Shown: positions 16,185 through 24,092 of the stretch, piece after piece
Position numbering within the stretch: the stretch's first letter is position 1
How the letters are laid out: each line of letters begins with the position of its first letter
Assembly (NCBI GenBank): GCA_030649945.1
Contig: JAUSFE010000040.1
Span: 90,266 to 154,265, forward strand
Direction: 5' to 3'
DNA length: 64,000 nt
DNA from: Dehalococcoidia bacterium
Lineage (GTDB): Bacteria > Chloroflexota > Dehalococcoidia > SM23-28-2 > RBG-16-64-32
Program-made: the position numbers and the translations under genes
The notes under the pieces: model-generated
Seen by the model: the letters and a program-made list of their open reading frames with translations, nothing else
What the model was told of the DNA's origin: nothing
The model's database searches: none

Positions 16185-16650
16185 CCCAACGCCCACCAGC
16201 CTGAAAATATTATCCGGCAACCCCGGGAAGAGGCCCCTAAAGACGCGGCGGGCCGAAGTGTCTTCCGGCAGGGTTGACTGCCCGCAGTGGCTCACGGCCG
16301 CCGCCAAGGAGGAATGGCGACGCCTTGCCCCGCAGCTCACAAGCCGGGGGCTTCTGACACCCCTTGATCGCGCAGCCTTCGCTACGTACTGCCAGGCCTT
16401 CGGGCGCTGGCGCGATTGTCTGGCTGCTATCGAGAGCCTCGGTACGGTTTACGTGACGGCCGGTGGACGTGTCCACGAAAGGCCGGAGGTAAAGATGGCG
16501 CACCAGTACAGCCAACTAATGCGTGCCTTCGCCGTCGAGTTCGGCATGACGCCCGGGAGCCGGACGCGCATGTCGATCCCGGACGCACCCGATCCAAACG
16601 AGTGTCCGCGCTGCGGACTGCCGCGCGATTGGTGCGGGTGTTCGGTATGA
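16165..16650 (+). CDS. phage terminase small subunit, P27 family
   Basis: A 161-residue protein with the P27-family hallmark N-terminus MGRRGPSPTPTSLKILSGNP, followed by CPQWLTAAAKEEWRRLAPQL, LDRAAFATYCQAFGRW and a C-terminal CPRCGLPRDWCGC zinc knuckle. In phages it recognises DNA for packaging and sits beside a large terminase; no large terminase is present in this window, so it is orphaned. GGAGGTG lies 6 bp before the ATG. Its stop overlaps the next start (ATGA). Confidence 0.9.
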   Translation: MGRRGPSPTPTSLKILSGNPGKRPLKTRRAEVSSGRVDCPQWLTAAAKEEWRRLAPQLTSRGLLTPLDRAAFATYCQAFGRWRDCLAAIESLGTVYVTAGGRVHERPEVKMAHQYSQLMRAFAVEFGMTPGSRTRMSIPDAPDPNECPRCGLPRDWCGCSV

Positions 16651-17840
16651 AGGCCCAACTGGCAATCGAACACGTGACCATCGACGCCCTCCGGCCCGAC
16701 CCCGCGAACCCGCGGCGCATCTCCGACGCCGAGCTAGAGTCACTCACCCGAAGCATCCAGCAGTTCGGCCTGATTGACCCGGTCATCGCTAGGCGCGAGG
16801 ACAACACTGTCATCGGCGGCCACCAGCGCCTGCTTGCGGCGCGGCGCCTGGGCTTCAAGACGGTGCCGGTGGTCTTCCTCGACATCACGCCGGAGAACGC
16901 GCGGCTGCTCAACCTCGCCCTGAACAAAATCTCTGGTTCGTGGGATCGGGAGTTGCTGGGGCGGCTTCTCGCCGATTTGGAATCAGTGCCGGACATCGAC
17001 ATCAGCCTCTCCGGCTTCGGCGAAGACGAGATCGCGAAGCTTCTGAAGACCATCGGCGCCCGCGAAAAGCGAGACCGGCCCGAGGACTTCGACTTCGAAG
17101 GGGCGTGGGCTGCGGCGAAGGCCCACCCGGGCGTTGAGCGGGGCGACGTGTGGCAGCTTGGCGATCACCGTATCATGGTCGGCGATTCCACCCAGAAGGC
17201 CGACGTTGAGGCGCTGATGGCCGGACAGACGGCATCGCTGATGGTGACGGACCCGCCGTACGGCGTGGACAAGAACATCCCTCGCACACAGAGGCGAATC
17301 GCTAACGACGACCTCGGCAAGGACCAGGCCGCGTTCTGGACGGACGCGTTCCGCCACTGGCCACTGGCCGGCGACGCCTACGTCTTCGGCCCCTCCGGGC
17401 CGTTGATCTTTGAGCTGGCGGCCGCGCTGAACACGGCCGGTATCGAGCCCCGCCAGCTACTGATCTGGGTGAAGCACCAGCTCGTGCTTGGCCGCTCTCA
17501 CTACCACTACCGTCATGAGCACGTGTTTTACGGATGGCGCGGGAAGACATCGTGGAACGGCTCGCGCAAGGAGGACTCCGTCTGGCAGGAGGACCGGCCA
17601 ATGGCGTCACCCGAGCACCCGACGATGAAGCCGGTAGCGCTCTGCGAGCGCGCTATCGAGAACAGCAGCGGGTTAAACGGCCTCGTGGCCGACCCCTTCC
17701 TCGGCTCCGGGACAACGCTCGTCGCCGCCGAGCGAACGGGCCGGCGGTGTTACGGGATGGAGATTGACCCGGCGTATTGCCGGGTCATCATTGCTCGATG
17801 GGAGGCCTTCTCTGGCAAGAAGGCTGGGCGGGAGACGTAG
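16647..17840 (+). CDS. ParB-like nuclease domain fused to DNA methyltransferase
   Basis: Protein of 397 residues typical of phages. The N-terminal ParB/Srx fold shows LRPDPANPRRISDAELESL and VIGGHQRLLAARRLG (ATP-binding GGHQR). From about residue 160 it is an N6-adenine/N4-cytosine methyltransferase with VTDPPYGV as motif IV and, later, ADPFLGSGTTLVAAE as motif I, the beta-class order. It is translationally coupled to the small terminase (ATGA). No cognate restriction enzyme is adjacent, so it probably protects element DNA or regulates. Confidence 0.92.
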   Translation: MKAQLAIEHVTIDALRPDPANPRRISDAELESLTRSIQQFGLIDPVIARREDNTVIGGHQRLLAARRLGFKTVPVVFLDITPENARLLNLALNKISGSWDRELLGRLLADLESVPDIDISLSGFGEDEIAKLLKTIGAREKRDRPEDFDFEGAWAAAKAHPGVERGDVWQLGDHRIMVGDSTQKADVEALMAGQTASLMVTDPPYGVDKNIPRTQRRIANDDLGKDQAAFWTDAFRHWPLAGDAYVFGPSGPLIFELAAALNTAGIEPRQLLIWVKHQLVLGRSHYHYRHEHVFYGWRGKTSWNGSRKEDSVWQEDRPMASPEHPTMKPVALCERAIENSSGLNGLVADPFLGSGTTLVAAERTGRRCYGMEIDPAYCRVIIARWEAFSGKKAGRET

Positions 17841-17916
17841 GGCGATGGGCACCCTGACGGCGGTAACGCAAACCGGGCCGGCGCGGGCCGGCCCGGAGAT
17901 CGCTGAGACGCTGGCG

Positions 17917-18057
17917 CTAGTTCTTCAGGACCTTGAACGGCAGGTCCAGGAGCAAGGGCTTGGTTCCCAGGATCAGATGGCAGAGATCGCACATTCCCCA
18001 GCGGACAGCGGGGCGCTTGCCGCACTCCTCGCACATCGTCTTGACGTTGGTCTCCAT
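17917..18057 (-). CDS. 46-aa treble-clef/zinc-ribbon microprotein
   Basis: METNVKTMCEECGKRPAVRW followed by GMCDLCHLILG gives two CxxC knuckles spaced as in small zinc ribbons, then a short hydrophobic tail LLLDLPFKVLKN. AAGGAGG stands 5 bp before the ATG. It is the second gene after the 55-aa gene with a nearly identical leader (AAGGAGG-N5-ATGGAGACC), so the two share duplicated translation starts. On the opposite strand to the genes around it. Confidence 0.65.
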   Translation of the reverse strand: METNVKTMCEECGKRPAVRWGMCDLCHLILGTKPLLLDLPFKVLKN

Positions 18058-18072
18058 CGCGGCCTCCTTACT

Positions 18073-18240
18073 CTATCCGACCAGCTCGTAACCCAGGCGC
18101 TCCAGCCTCGCGGCATCGGCGGGGGTCACGACCCAGAACATCTCGTCGTCGCCCAGGACGAGGCGCATCAGGCGAAGGCAGCGCCCCTGGAACGAGAGCG
18201 CCGACCCGAGTTCCCTAAACTTGAAAGCCGTGGTCTCCAT
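18073..18240 (-). CDS. 55-aa protein, unknown
   Basis: METTAFKFRELGSALSFQGR then LRLVLGDDEMFWVVTPADAARLERLGYELVG. AAAGGAGG is 5 bp before the ATG, a strong ribosome site. It precedes the zinc microprotein by 15 bp and the pair is divergent from the RAMA-protein operon across a palindrome at 18323. No family recognised. Confidence 0.6.
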   Translation of the reverse strand: METTAFKFRELGSALSFQGRCLRLMRLVLGDDEMFWVVTPADAARLERLGYELVG

Positions 18241-18322
18241 CGCGTCCTCCTTTGCGCCACTACTACTCACTCTTCGCGCGCCCGAAGTCAAGTCAATTCG
18301 GCGGCGATTTCGCCCGAATGCA

Positions 18323-18340
18323 CACTATTGTGCGTTAGTG
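18323..18340. promoter_or_regulatory. CACTA-N8-TAGTG palindrome, copy 1
   Basis: CACTATTGTGCGTTAGTG in the divergent region between the two microprotein genes and the operon starting at 18455. It directly abuts the methyltransferase-tail remnant. Exact match to the recurrent element-specific motif. Confidence 0.6.
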
Positions 18341-18394
18341 CTGCGGCGCTGGGAGGCTTTCTCCGGCGAGAAGGCCAAGAAGGCCGGGAAATAG
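18341..18394 (+). pseudogene. C-terminal scar of a second methyltransferase
   Basis: The frame LRRWEAFSGEKAKKAGK-stop copies the end of the ParB-methyltransferase (ARWEAFSGKKAGRET-stop). Homology begins exactly at the right edge of the CACTA palindrome, so a methyltransferase duplicate was probably lost up to that point. Confidence 0.5.
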
Positions 18395-18454
18395 CTTGAC
18401 TTCGTTCGCCGACAGAGTGAGTTGTACGAGCACCCAAGGAAAGGAGGTGCTCGA

Positions 18455-18688
18455 TTGGTCAAACGAAACGTCTGGACAGAGATTGCCAGCCTTCGGGAAT
18501 CGTGCGAGTTGTTTCTCGACTTCCCCGCTCCCGACTCAGAGGCTGAGAACGCGGACGGGGAGGAGGACGAGCGGATCATCCGCCACCAGGTCGTCGGTGC
18601 TGTCGCGATGGTCCAGTCGTCGCTCAACGTCCTGGCCGCGCACATCTTCGGTCTGTACGGCGATCCCAGAGAAGGAGGAACAGAGTGA
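18455..18688 (+). CDS. hypothetical acidic protein, 77 aa
   Basis: Starts at TTG 18455 (read as Met-Val-Lys-Arg-Asn-Val-Trp), chosen because AAGGAGGTG ends 6 bp before it. The sequence is acidic in the centre (DSEAENADGEEDERI) and helical at the end (VVGAVAMVQSSLNVLAAHIF). It overlaps the RAMA-domain gene by GTGA. No known family. Confidence 0.55.
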   Translation: MVKRNVWTEIASLRESCELFLDFPAPDSEAENADGEEDERIIRHQVVGAVAMVQSSLNVLAAHIFGLYGDPREGGTE

Positions 18689-19143
18689 GCATCGAGAACA
18701 GGGACCTGAAGCCGGGCACGAAGCTGGTGGCCCGCTACAAGGATCAGGACTACTCAGCGGAGGTGGTCGAGATCGAGGAGGGCATCCGCTACCGCCTGGA
18801 GGACGGCCGCGAGTTCAAGAGCCCGTCCTCGGCAGGCAGCGCGGTGATGGGCGGCACGGCCTGCAACGGCTGGAGCTTCTGGAGTGTGGCCGGCGAGGAG
18901 GCCAAGGCCCCCGAGGCCAAGGCCCCGACGGCGAAGGCGCAGAAGGCGCCCGCGAAGGCCGCCAAGCGTATCGGGAAGAACGGCAACGGCCTCATCGAAA
19001 GACTCCCCGACGAGGAGGGTCTGCCCGAAGGCCAGGCCAAGTTCTTCTGCAGCGGCTGCATGGACGCCTTCCTCGCCCCGGCGGACATCGAGCCCATCGG
19101 CTGTCCGCAGGGCCACAGCCCGGAGAACCAGGAAGCCAGCTAG
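18685..19143 (+). CDS. RAMA/DUF4357-like domain protein with C-terminal zinc knuckle
   Basis: Protein of 152 residues. Residues 8-72 (GTKLVARYKDQDYSAEVV, then SPSSAGSAVMGGTACNGWSF and WSV) match the RAMA/DUF4357 fold found next to restriction-modification enzymes and thought to bind modified DNA. An Ala/Lys/Pro-rich linker follows, repeating EAKAP and AKAQKAP, then FFCSGCMDAFLAP and GCPQGH as a possible zinc site. GTG start overlaps the upstream stop. In context with the ParB-methyltransferase it may read the methylation mark. Confidence 0.75.
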   Translation: MSIENRDLKPGTKLVARYKDQDYSAEVVEIEEGIRYRLEDGREFKSPSSAGSAVMGGTACNGWSFWSVAGEEAKAPEAKAPTAKAQKAPAKAAKRIGKNGNGLIERLPDEEGLPEGQAKFFCSGCMDAFLAPADIEPIGCPQGHSPENQEAS

Positions 19144-19170
19144 CCCGCCCCCACAACCGAATAGCGCCGA

Positions 19171-19205
19171 GCAAGGGAGACCCCTTCGGGGGTCTGCCTT
19201 GTTAG
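19171..19205 (+). terminator. hairpin with UUCG loop
   Basis: GAGACCCC-TTCG-GGGGTCTG with extended partial pairing GCAAGG/CCTTGT and a trailing GTTAG. It lies between the RAMA gene and the next gene, whose start follows within 20 bp, so it may attenuate rather than fully stop transcription. Confidence 0.6.
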
Positions 19206-19217
19206 CAGAGGTGGCGT

Positions 19218-19610
19218 TTGGTGGCGGCACGGGCCTGCAAATTCCGTAAGGACAGCGGCGAACCGTGCCGGGCGCCTCCGCTCCAGGACGGCGACTTCTG
19301 CCTCTGGCACTCACCGGAGCACGCCGAGGAGGTCGCAGAGGCGCGCAAGCTGGGCGGCCTGCGCCGGCGCCGGGAGCGGACAGTCTCTGGCGCCTACGAC
19401 TTCGAGGGCGTCGAGACCATCGGGCAGATCCAGCGCCTGCTCAACATCGCCGTCCTCGACACTCTGGGGTTGGAGAACTCGGTGGCCCGCTCACGCACCC
19501 TTGCCTACCTCGCCCAGGTCGGGCTCAAGGTGCTGGAGGTGGCCGACTTCGCGGATCGCATCGCCGCCCTGGAGGCCGCTGTGGGGCCCAGGCTCTTGAG
19601 GAAGCGATGA
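19218..19610 (+). CDS. phage-type cysteine-cluster protein, 130 aa
   Basis: The N-terminus MVAARACKFRKDSGEPCRAP followed by DGDFCLWHSPEHAEE is the C-x9-C-x9-CxWH cluster seen in many small phage and element proteins. The remainder is helical (IGQIQRLLNIAVLDTLGLEN) and resembles proteins annotated only as hypothetical beside terminases. Its stop overlaps the next start (ATGA). Role unknown; a zinc site is likely. Confidence 0.65.
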   Translation: MVAARACKFRKDSGEPCRAPPLQDGDFCLWHSPEHAEEVAEARKLGGLRRRRERTVSGAYDFEGVETIGQIQRLLNIAVLDTLGLENSVARSRTLAYLAQVGLKVLEVADFADRIAALEAAVGPRLLRKR

Positions 19611-20407
19611 GCGCGGAACAACGCCTGAACAAGGTGTACCCCGGCCTCAGCGCCCGCGAGCGCGCCCTGCTCGTGCTCCAGGCCTGGAAGGAGGACACCG
19701 AGGAAGACCGCCTGGTGCGTTCCACGATCCCCGACCGCCAGGTGTCGGAGTTCAACCGCTACATCGACCTCATGAACGGCGCCAACCGCCGGCTCGGGCC
19801 GTACCTGGTGATCCTGGCGGCGTTCGTGGAGCAGATCGACATCAGGTACGGGTGGTACTGCGCCATGCGCGTCTGGGGCGCCGACGTTGCGGAACTCAGG
19901 CTCTACATCTTTCGCGAGACAGAACACAAGAAGCGGGGCGGCAAAAAGCGCCAGCACCCCGACTGGGGCCTCGACTTCGCAGTCTTCCCGGACAGCGAGG
20001 CCGTGCAGGTCGCTCGCCTGAGGGATGAGCGGGCGAGGGTGCGCGCAGTCATCAAGAGGGCCGCCACTCCGCGTGCCGATCTGCTGCCCCGCACCCAACG
20101 CACTGGTGAGCCGTCCTGGGGAGACGAGATCGCTGAGGCGCTCCTGGACGAGGTTGCGTCCAGGGCGCAGAACTACTGGCGGGAGGTGCTGGCGATCGAC
20201 GCCGTCGTCGACGAGATCAAGGAGGAGTTCGGGGGCGAAGACCCGCTGGTGCCCGTCGCCCGCGGACTTCTCGAAAGTATTCGGGCGTCACTGGCCGAGT
20301 TGCACGAACAGTTGCACAAGAACGGAGTCAAGGACCCCCTTCCGAAAGTGGACGACGATACGCTGTCGCGCGTGCGACACCTGGCCGGGGTGGACGCCTC
20401 GCTCTGA
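19607..20407 (+). CDS. hypothetical protein, 266 aa
   Basis: Begins MSAEQRLNKVYPGLSARERA and is predominantly helical with many Arg and Glu residues. The first 60 residues look like proteins that accompany the cysteine-cluster gene in phage-like clusters; no catalytic motif is visible. Translation is coupled to the gene before it. It is the last gene of the phage-like stretch. Confidence 0.6.
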   Translation: MSAEQRLNKVYPGLSARERALLVLQAWKEDTEEDRLVRSTIPDRQVSEFNRYIDLMNGANRRLGPYLVILAAFVEQIDIRYGWYCAMRVWGADVAELRLYIFRETEHKKRGGKKRQHPDWGLDFAVFPDSEAVQVARLRDERARVRAVIKRAATPRADLLPRTQRTGEPSWGDEIAEALLDEVASRAQNYWREVLAIDAVVDEIKEEFGGEDPLVPVARGLLESIRASLAELHEQLHKNGVKDPLPKVDDDTLSRVRHLAGVDASL

Positions 20408-20433
20408 GCGTGGCGCGCATCAGCGCCATATGA

Positions 20434-20451
20434 CACTAAGACCACGTAGTC
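20434..20451. promoter_or_regulatory. CACTA-N8-TAGTC palindrome, copy 2 (one mismatch)
   Basis: CACTAAGACCACGTAGTC preceded by CATATGA, the same 7 bases that precede the copy at 34440. It lies in the 353-bp gap 20408-20760 between convergent genes; apart from this and the hairpin at 20706 I see nothing in that gap. Confidence 0.45.
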
Positions 20452-20705
20452 GAAGATCTCTGCTGTTCGGGGAAATTTGGCGTAGGTCAGTCGAACACAT
20501 CCAATGTGTGACATTCCGGCGACCAGGATGCTGGAATCGTCAGGCAGCTAGGCGATGCCCTGATCCGGGCCTTCGCCGAAGAACAGATAGTTACGTCCCA
20601 CCCGAGGAGTACGCAGCGACATGTTACCCTCGACCCATCCCCGCCGGGGCCGGGACTCCATGGATCTGAGTCTCCATCAAACCCACCCCGGTTCACGGTG
20701 ATGGC

Positions 20706-20741
20706 GCAGCGGGCAGCACGTTTGCTTGTGCTGCCCGCTGC
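20706..20741. terminator. 14-bp perfect stem-loop
   Basis: GCAGCGGGCAGCAC (20706-20719) and its exact complement at 20728-20741 flank an 8-base loop. It stands 20 bp past the stop of the M23 gene and between convergent genes, so it may act on both strands; no T-run. Confidence 0.6.
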
Positions 20742-20760
20742 AACCCAGAGGCGACTAGCC

Positions 20761-22386
20761 TTAACGGGGAACGAACTGCATCGCGTCGAAGCCGATCATC
20801 CTGGAACCGCTCGTCTCGAAGGTCTCGTCTCCGATGAAGACGTACTCGTCGCTCGCATCGTTGAAGTAGTAGGTTCCCAAGCTTACCCAGACGTTGGAGT
20901 ACTGCATCTGATTGACCGGCCGCCGAACATCGTCGACACCGTTGTGGTGTATCCGGTATCCAGCGTTTCCAGTCGTGGCGTAGTTCGCCGGGATGTATAC
21001 GTAGACTTCGTAGTTGCCAGCGCCGTTCAATGGCGGCGTCCACTTACCCCAGTTCTGTACGCCGGACTGGCGGACGTAAGTCCAATACATGTGGCTGTTG
21101 TAGCCGATCGACGCCTGGTACCAGTAGTTGGTTGGGCCACCGCGGACGAAACCGGAGCTTTGGTCGTCCACAATGACCGTGCTTCGGGTCGTGCCTGACG
21201 ACGCTGTGGTCGCCTGCGCGTAAGAGCTGGCGCAGCTAGTCCCCGCGCTGTTGTAGGCGCACACGTAGTAGTAGTAGGTGGTCGAGCCGGCGAGGCCGCC
21301 GTCGGTGTAGCTGGTCGAGTTCGCGCCTACATTGGCGATCTGCACCCAACTGGAGCCGTTCCAGCGTGAAACGTAGAAGCCGCTCTCGTTGCTGGAGTTG
21401 TCCTGCCAGTAGAACCTGATCTGGGAGGCGGACAGAGCCTGGGCCGAGAGGTTTGTTGGCGCGGCAGGCGGAGTTACCGTTGGACTCGCCGCGCTGAACC
21501 AGTAGTCGTTGTACTGACTCCAAGAGCCGTTGATGAACGATATCAGCCGGACGCAGATCGCACGGCCATCAGTTGGGATGTTGTTCACAGTGATCGAGTT
21601 GTTCGAAAAGTAGTTCCAGAAGATGTCGCCAGCCCCGCACGTTCCCGAGCCAAGACCCAGCCACCAACCTGTGACGCCCACGCCGTTGTTTCTCGTGAAG
21701 GCAACACTAGACCCGCCAAAGGTAGAGCCTGGAGAAGGGCTGGTGATTACTGCACTCGAGGTGCTGCCGCACCATTGCGCATATGTCCAGTTCCATTGTT
21801 CTGTCGCGCCGCGTGAGAAATCGAGATTACCCTGGGGCGTCCAGAAAGGCGTTGGATCACGATGCGGCGTGGAGGCAGTGAAGTCGGTGTTCTGGTCGTT
21901 GTAGCCCGAAGTTCCAAATGATACGTGTACGTGCGCATCGTTGGCGGCCGTGTAGCCAATCACCGTTCCGGCTGATACCTGGGTGCCGTTGGTGACTTGG
22001 GCGCTTCCAAGATGCCCGGTGTAGGTTTGAAGGCCGATCGACGGATAGTCAATGCCGACGCTCCATGTCTGGCTCTCCGAATGCCAATCGGGGCCGCGAC
22101 TGACGACACCCGTACCCATCGCTGCCACTGGAGCATTAACACCTGGGAAGAAGTCAACGCCCGAGTGGGGACCAGACGGGTCTGTGCTTGGAGATCGATA
22201 GATCCATTGAATGTGGCCCCCGTCCTGAACGGGGAAAGTCAGAGGTGCGCCGGGACAGCGGAATGGCGTAATTGTCTGAGCCATGGCCGAATCAGCTGTC
22301 CAGAAGATCGAGACGCTTAGTGCGACGATCACAAGGGCTGGTGTCAGAAGCCCTATGATCCGCTTCCAATTGGTCCTGTTCGACAT
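20761..22386 (-). CDS. secreted M23 peptidase with fibronectin-III and golvesin-like domains
   Basis: Protein of 541 residues from the ATG with AGGGAGGAAATCAA before it. A signal peptide (IIGLLTPALVIVALSVSIFW, cleavage after AMA) precedes an M23-like fold: HSGVDF, GHLGSAQV and HVHVSFG carry the zinc and catalytic histidines. A fibronectin type III domain (PPAAPTNLSAQALSASQIRF onward) and a C-terminal golvesin/xanthan-lyase CBM-like domain (TVIVDDQSSGFVRGG to GFDAMQF) follow. It should cut or bind cell-wall peptides outside the cell. It is divergent from the FHA regulator, and a direct-repeat site at 22454 lies 68 bp upstream. Confidence 0.88.
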   Translation of the reverse strand: MSNRTNWKRIIGLLTPALVIVALSVSIFWTADSAMAQTITPFRCPGAPLTFPVQDGGHIQWIYRSPSTDPSGPHSGVDFFPGVNAPVAAMGTGVVSRGPDWHSESQTWSVGIDYPSIGLQTYTGHLGSAQVTNGTQVSAGTVIGYTAANDAHVHVSFGTSGYNDQNTDFTASTPHRDPTPFWTPQGNLDFSRGATEQWNWTYAQWCGSTSSAVITSPSPGSTFGGSSVAFTRNNGVGVTGWWLGLGSGTCGAGDIFWNYFSNNSITVNNIPTDGRAICVRLISFINGSWSQYNDYWFSAASPTVTPPAAPTNLSAQALSASQIRFYWQDNSSNESGFYVSRWNGSSWVQIANVGANSTSYTDGGLAGSTTYYYYVCAYNSAGTSCASSYAQATTASSGTTRSTVIVDDQSSGFVRGGPTNYWYQASIGYNSHMYWTYVRQSGVQNWGKWTPPLNGAGNYEVYVYIPANYATTGNAGYRIHHNGVDDVRRPVNQMQYSNVWVSLGTYYFNDASDEYVFIGDETFETSGSRMIGFDAMQFVPR

Positions 22387-22453
22387 TTGATTTCCTCCCT
22401 TTGCTGTTGTTGAGGCAAGACTAGGGGGCTGCGGAGAGCCCAACCATAGTCGG

Positions 22454-22472
22454 CCGCTTACGAGCCGCTTAT
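22454..22472 (-). promoter_or_regulatory. 11-bp-period direct repeat, site 1
   Basis: Read on the minus strand it is ATAAGCGGCTCGTAAGCGG, two TAAGCGG boxes with an 11-bp period, the geometry of OmpR/PhoB-type winged helices. It is 68 bp from the M23 start and 73 bp from the FHA regulator start. Confidence 0.6.
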
Positions 22473-22544
22473 GCCTCACCCACATCGGCGTGTTAGAATT
22501 GCGACCACTAAGAAGCCGGAGACTTCGGCGAGGGGGCTACAACG

Positions 22545-23213
22545 GTGAAGGCTGTAGACAAGGTCGCCAAACTAGTTATCCGCAGCCACGGCGGGTCTGA
22601 GTACGAGATACCGCTCGACCGCAATCGCGTCCAGATCGGACGAAGCAAGGACTCTGAGGTGATCCTCGACGACGAGTTCGCTTCACGGAATCATGCCGCG
22701 ATTGAGCGGCGCGGTGACCGCTACTTCATATGTGACGGGGGAAGCACGAATGGAACCCTCATCAAGGATGAACACGTCCGGGGCGACCGCCAATTGCGCA
22801 ACGGTGACGAAATTCGCATCGGCGAAACGGAGCTCACCTTCCGTGAAGAGACTTCCGGCCAGAGTACAACCAAAGCCCTACAGCCGCCGAGTGAAGATCA
22901 ACTGAAGTCCCCTGTCCAGGTCGACACTCTGGCGTGGGAGGTCTGGGTAGATGGCAAGCGGCTGGGGCAGAAGCTTTCGGTGCTCGAATTCAAGCTGCTC
23001 GGATACCTATACGGTCGTGCGAACGCTGTTTGCGCGCGAGATGAGATCGGAACCGAATTGTGGGGCGACGGTGCTTACACCCACGAAATGCTTCATCAGC
23101 TGGTGCATCGTCTCAAGCGGCGGCTGGAGCCGAACCCCGCCATCCCCCGGTACATCGTCAGCGTCCCGGGCGTCGGCTACCGGCTGGCCTGCACAGAAGA
23201 ATCGCCAGAGTGA
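22545..23213 (+). CDS. FHA domain fused to OmpR-type winged-helix DNA-binding domain
   Basis: Protein of 222 residues. Residues 10-105 are a forkhead-associated domain (VQIGRSKDSEVILDDEFASR, NHAAIE, STNGTLIKDEHV), which binds phosphothreonine peptides. Residues 125-215 are a winged helix of the OmpR/PhoB class (KLSVLEFKLLGYLYGRANAV, then IPRYIVSVPGVGYRLA). There is no receiver domain, so DNA binding is probably controlled by Ser/Thr phosphorylation through the kinase and phosphatase encoded just downstream. GTG start with CGGCGAGGGGG upstream. Confidence 0.92.
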   Translation: MKAVDKVAKLVIRSHGGSEYEIPLDRNRVQIGRSKDSEVILDDEFASRNHAAIERRGDRYFICDGGSTNGTLIKDEHVRGDRQLRNGDEIRIGETELTFREETSGQSTTKALQPPSEDQLKSPVQVDTLAWEVWVDGKRLGQKLSVLEFKLLGYLYGRANAVCARDEIGTELWGDGAYTHEMLHQLVHRLKRRLEPNPAIPRYIVSVPGVGYRLACTEESPE

Positions 23214-23230
23214 GCAGAGGCGCGGAAACT

Positions 23231-23249
23231 ATAAGCACTTCATAAGGGC
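23231..23249 (+). promoter_or_regulatory. 11-bp-period direct repeat, site 2
   Basis: ATAAGCACTTCATAAGGGC, matching site 1 at ATAAGC and TAAG of the second box with the same 11-bp period and the same orientation toward its gene. It ends 70 bp before the PP2C start. Confidence 0.55.
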
Positions 23250-23318
23250 CGAGGGATGTTTATCATAACGGCGGTCACCGAAGATCAGTGGTAAACAAGC
23301 CGATCTTTAGAGGCGGGC

Positions 23319-24092
23319 ATGTTGTATGTCGAATTAGCTGCAGCGACGAACAGGGGGCGCCGCCGCCGAACTAACGAAGACCGCGCGCTCGCCCGGCGTC
23401 TGGACGGCGGGGTCGCAAGCGATTGTCTACTCTCCGTCGCGGACGGAGTCGGCGGCGCTCCAGGCGGCGCGACCGCGAGCGAACTTGCTGTCGCTTCTCT
23501 CGACTCGGTGCGCACCCTGCGAGGCGCTGACCCAGACTCTGTCCTGCGCGAGCTAGTCGACCAGGCGAACCGCTCAATCGTGCTCCGCGCCCAGAACGAC
23601 CCGAAGTATACGGGAATGGCGACGACCCTCGTCGTCGCGCTCATCGTCGACGGCTGGTTATGGATCGCGAACATGGGCGACAGCCGCGCGTACCTCGTCC
23701 GGGACGGGCGCATCGTCCAACTGACCGAGGACCATTCGCTCATCGCCGAGCGGATGCGGGCCGGCCTCATTAACGAAGAGGAAGCGATCCACAGCCCACA
23801 CCGGAACGTCATCACGCGCAGCCTCGGAGCGGCGGACGCTATGGGGGCGGACATTTTCAACTGCGGTCCGCTGGACGACGGCGATGTCGTCCTGCTCTGC
23901 TCCGATGGCCTCTACACGATGGTCTCCGAGCCCGACATCGCCCGTTATGCAGCGTCGCTTCTGCCGCGTGACGCTGTCCGGGAGCTGATTCGAAGCGCCA
24001 ACGCGGTAGGCGGGCGGGATAACATCGCGGTAGCGATCGCGCGCATGACTGGGCCCAACGGTGTGGCTAGGGGTAACGATGGCACTTACTAA
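23319..24092 (+). CDS. PP2C-family Ser/Thr protein phosphatase
   Basis: A 257-residue cytoplasmic phosphatase without extra domains. Metal-binding motifs are in order: RRRTNEDRAL, SVADGVGGAPGG, MGDSRAYLVRDGRI, LLCSDGLYTM and GGRDNIAVAIA. It should reverse the phosphorylation made by the kinase, whose start overlaps its end by 14 bp, the usual bacterial PP2C-kinase pairing. Upstream lies direct-repeat site 2. Start at ATG 23319, before which the ribosome site (AGAGGCGGGC) is only moderate. Confidence 0.93.
   Translation: MLYVELAAATNRGRRRRTNEDRALARRLDGGVASDCLLSVADGVGGAPGGATASELAVASLDSVRTLRGADPDSVLRELVDQANRSIVLRAQNDPKYTGMATTLVVALIVDGWLWIANMGDSRAYLVRDGRIVQLTEDHSLIAERMRAGLINEEEAIHSPHRNVITRSLGAADAMGADIFNCGPLDDGDVVLLCSDGLYTMVSEPDIARYAASLLPRDAVRELIRSANAVGGRDNIAVAIARMTGPNGVARGNDGTY

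Noticed and set aside
23371-23577. Arg-rich minus-strand frame within the PP2C gene
   Set aside because: Antisense of an intact phosphatase; composition is typical of shadow translation.
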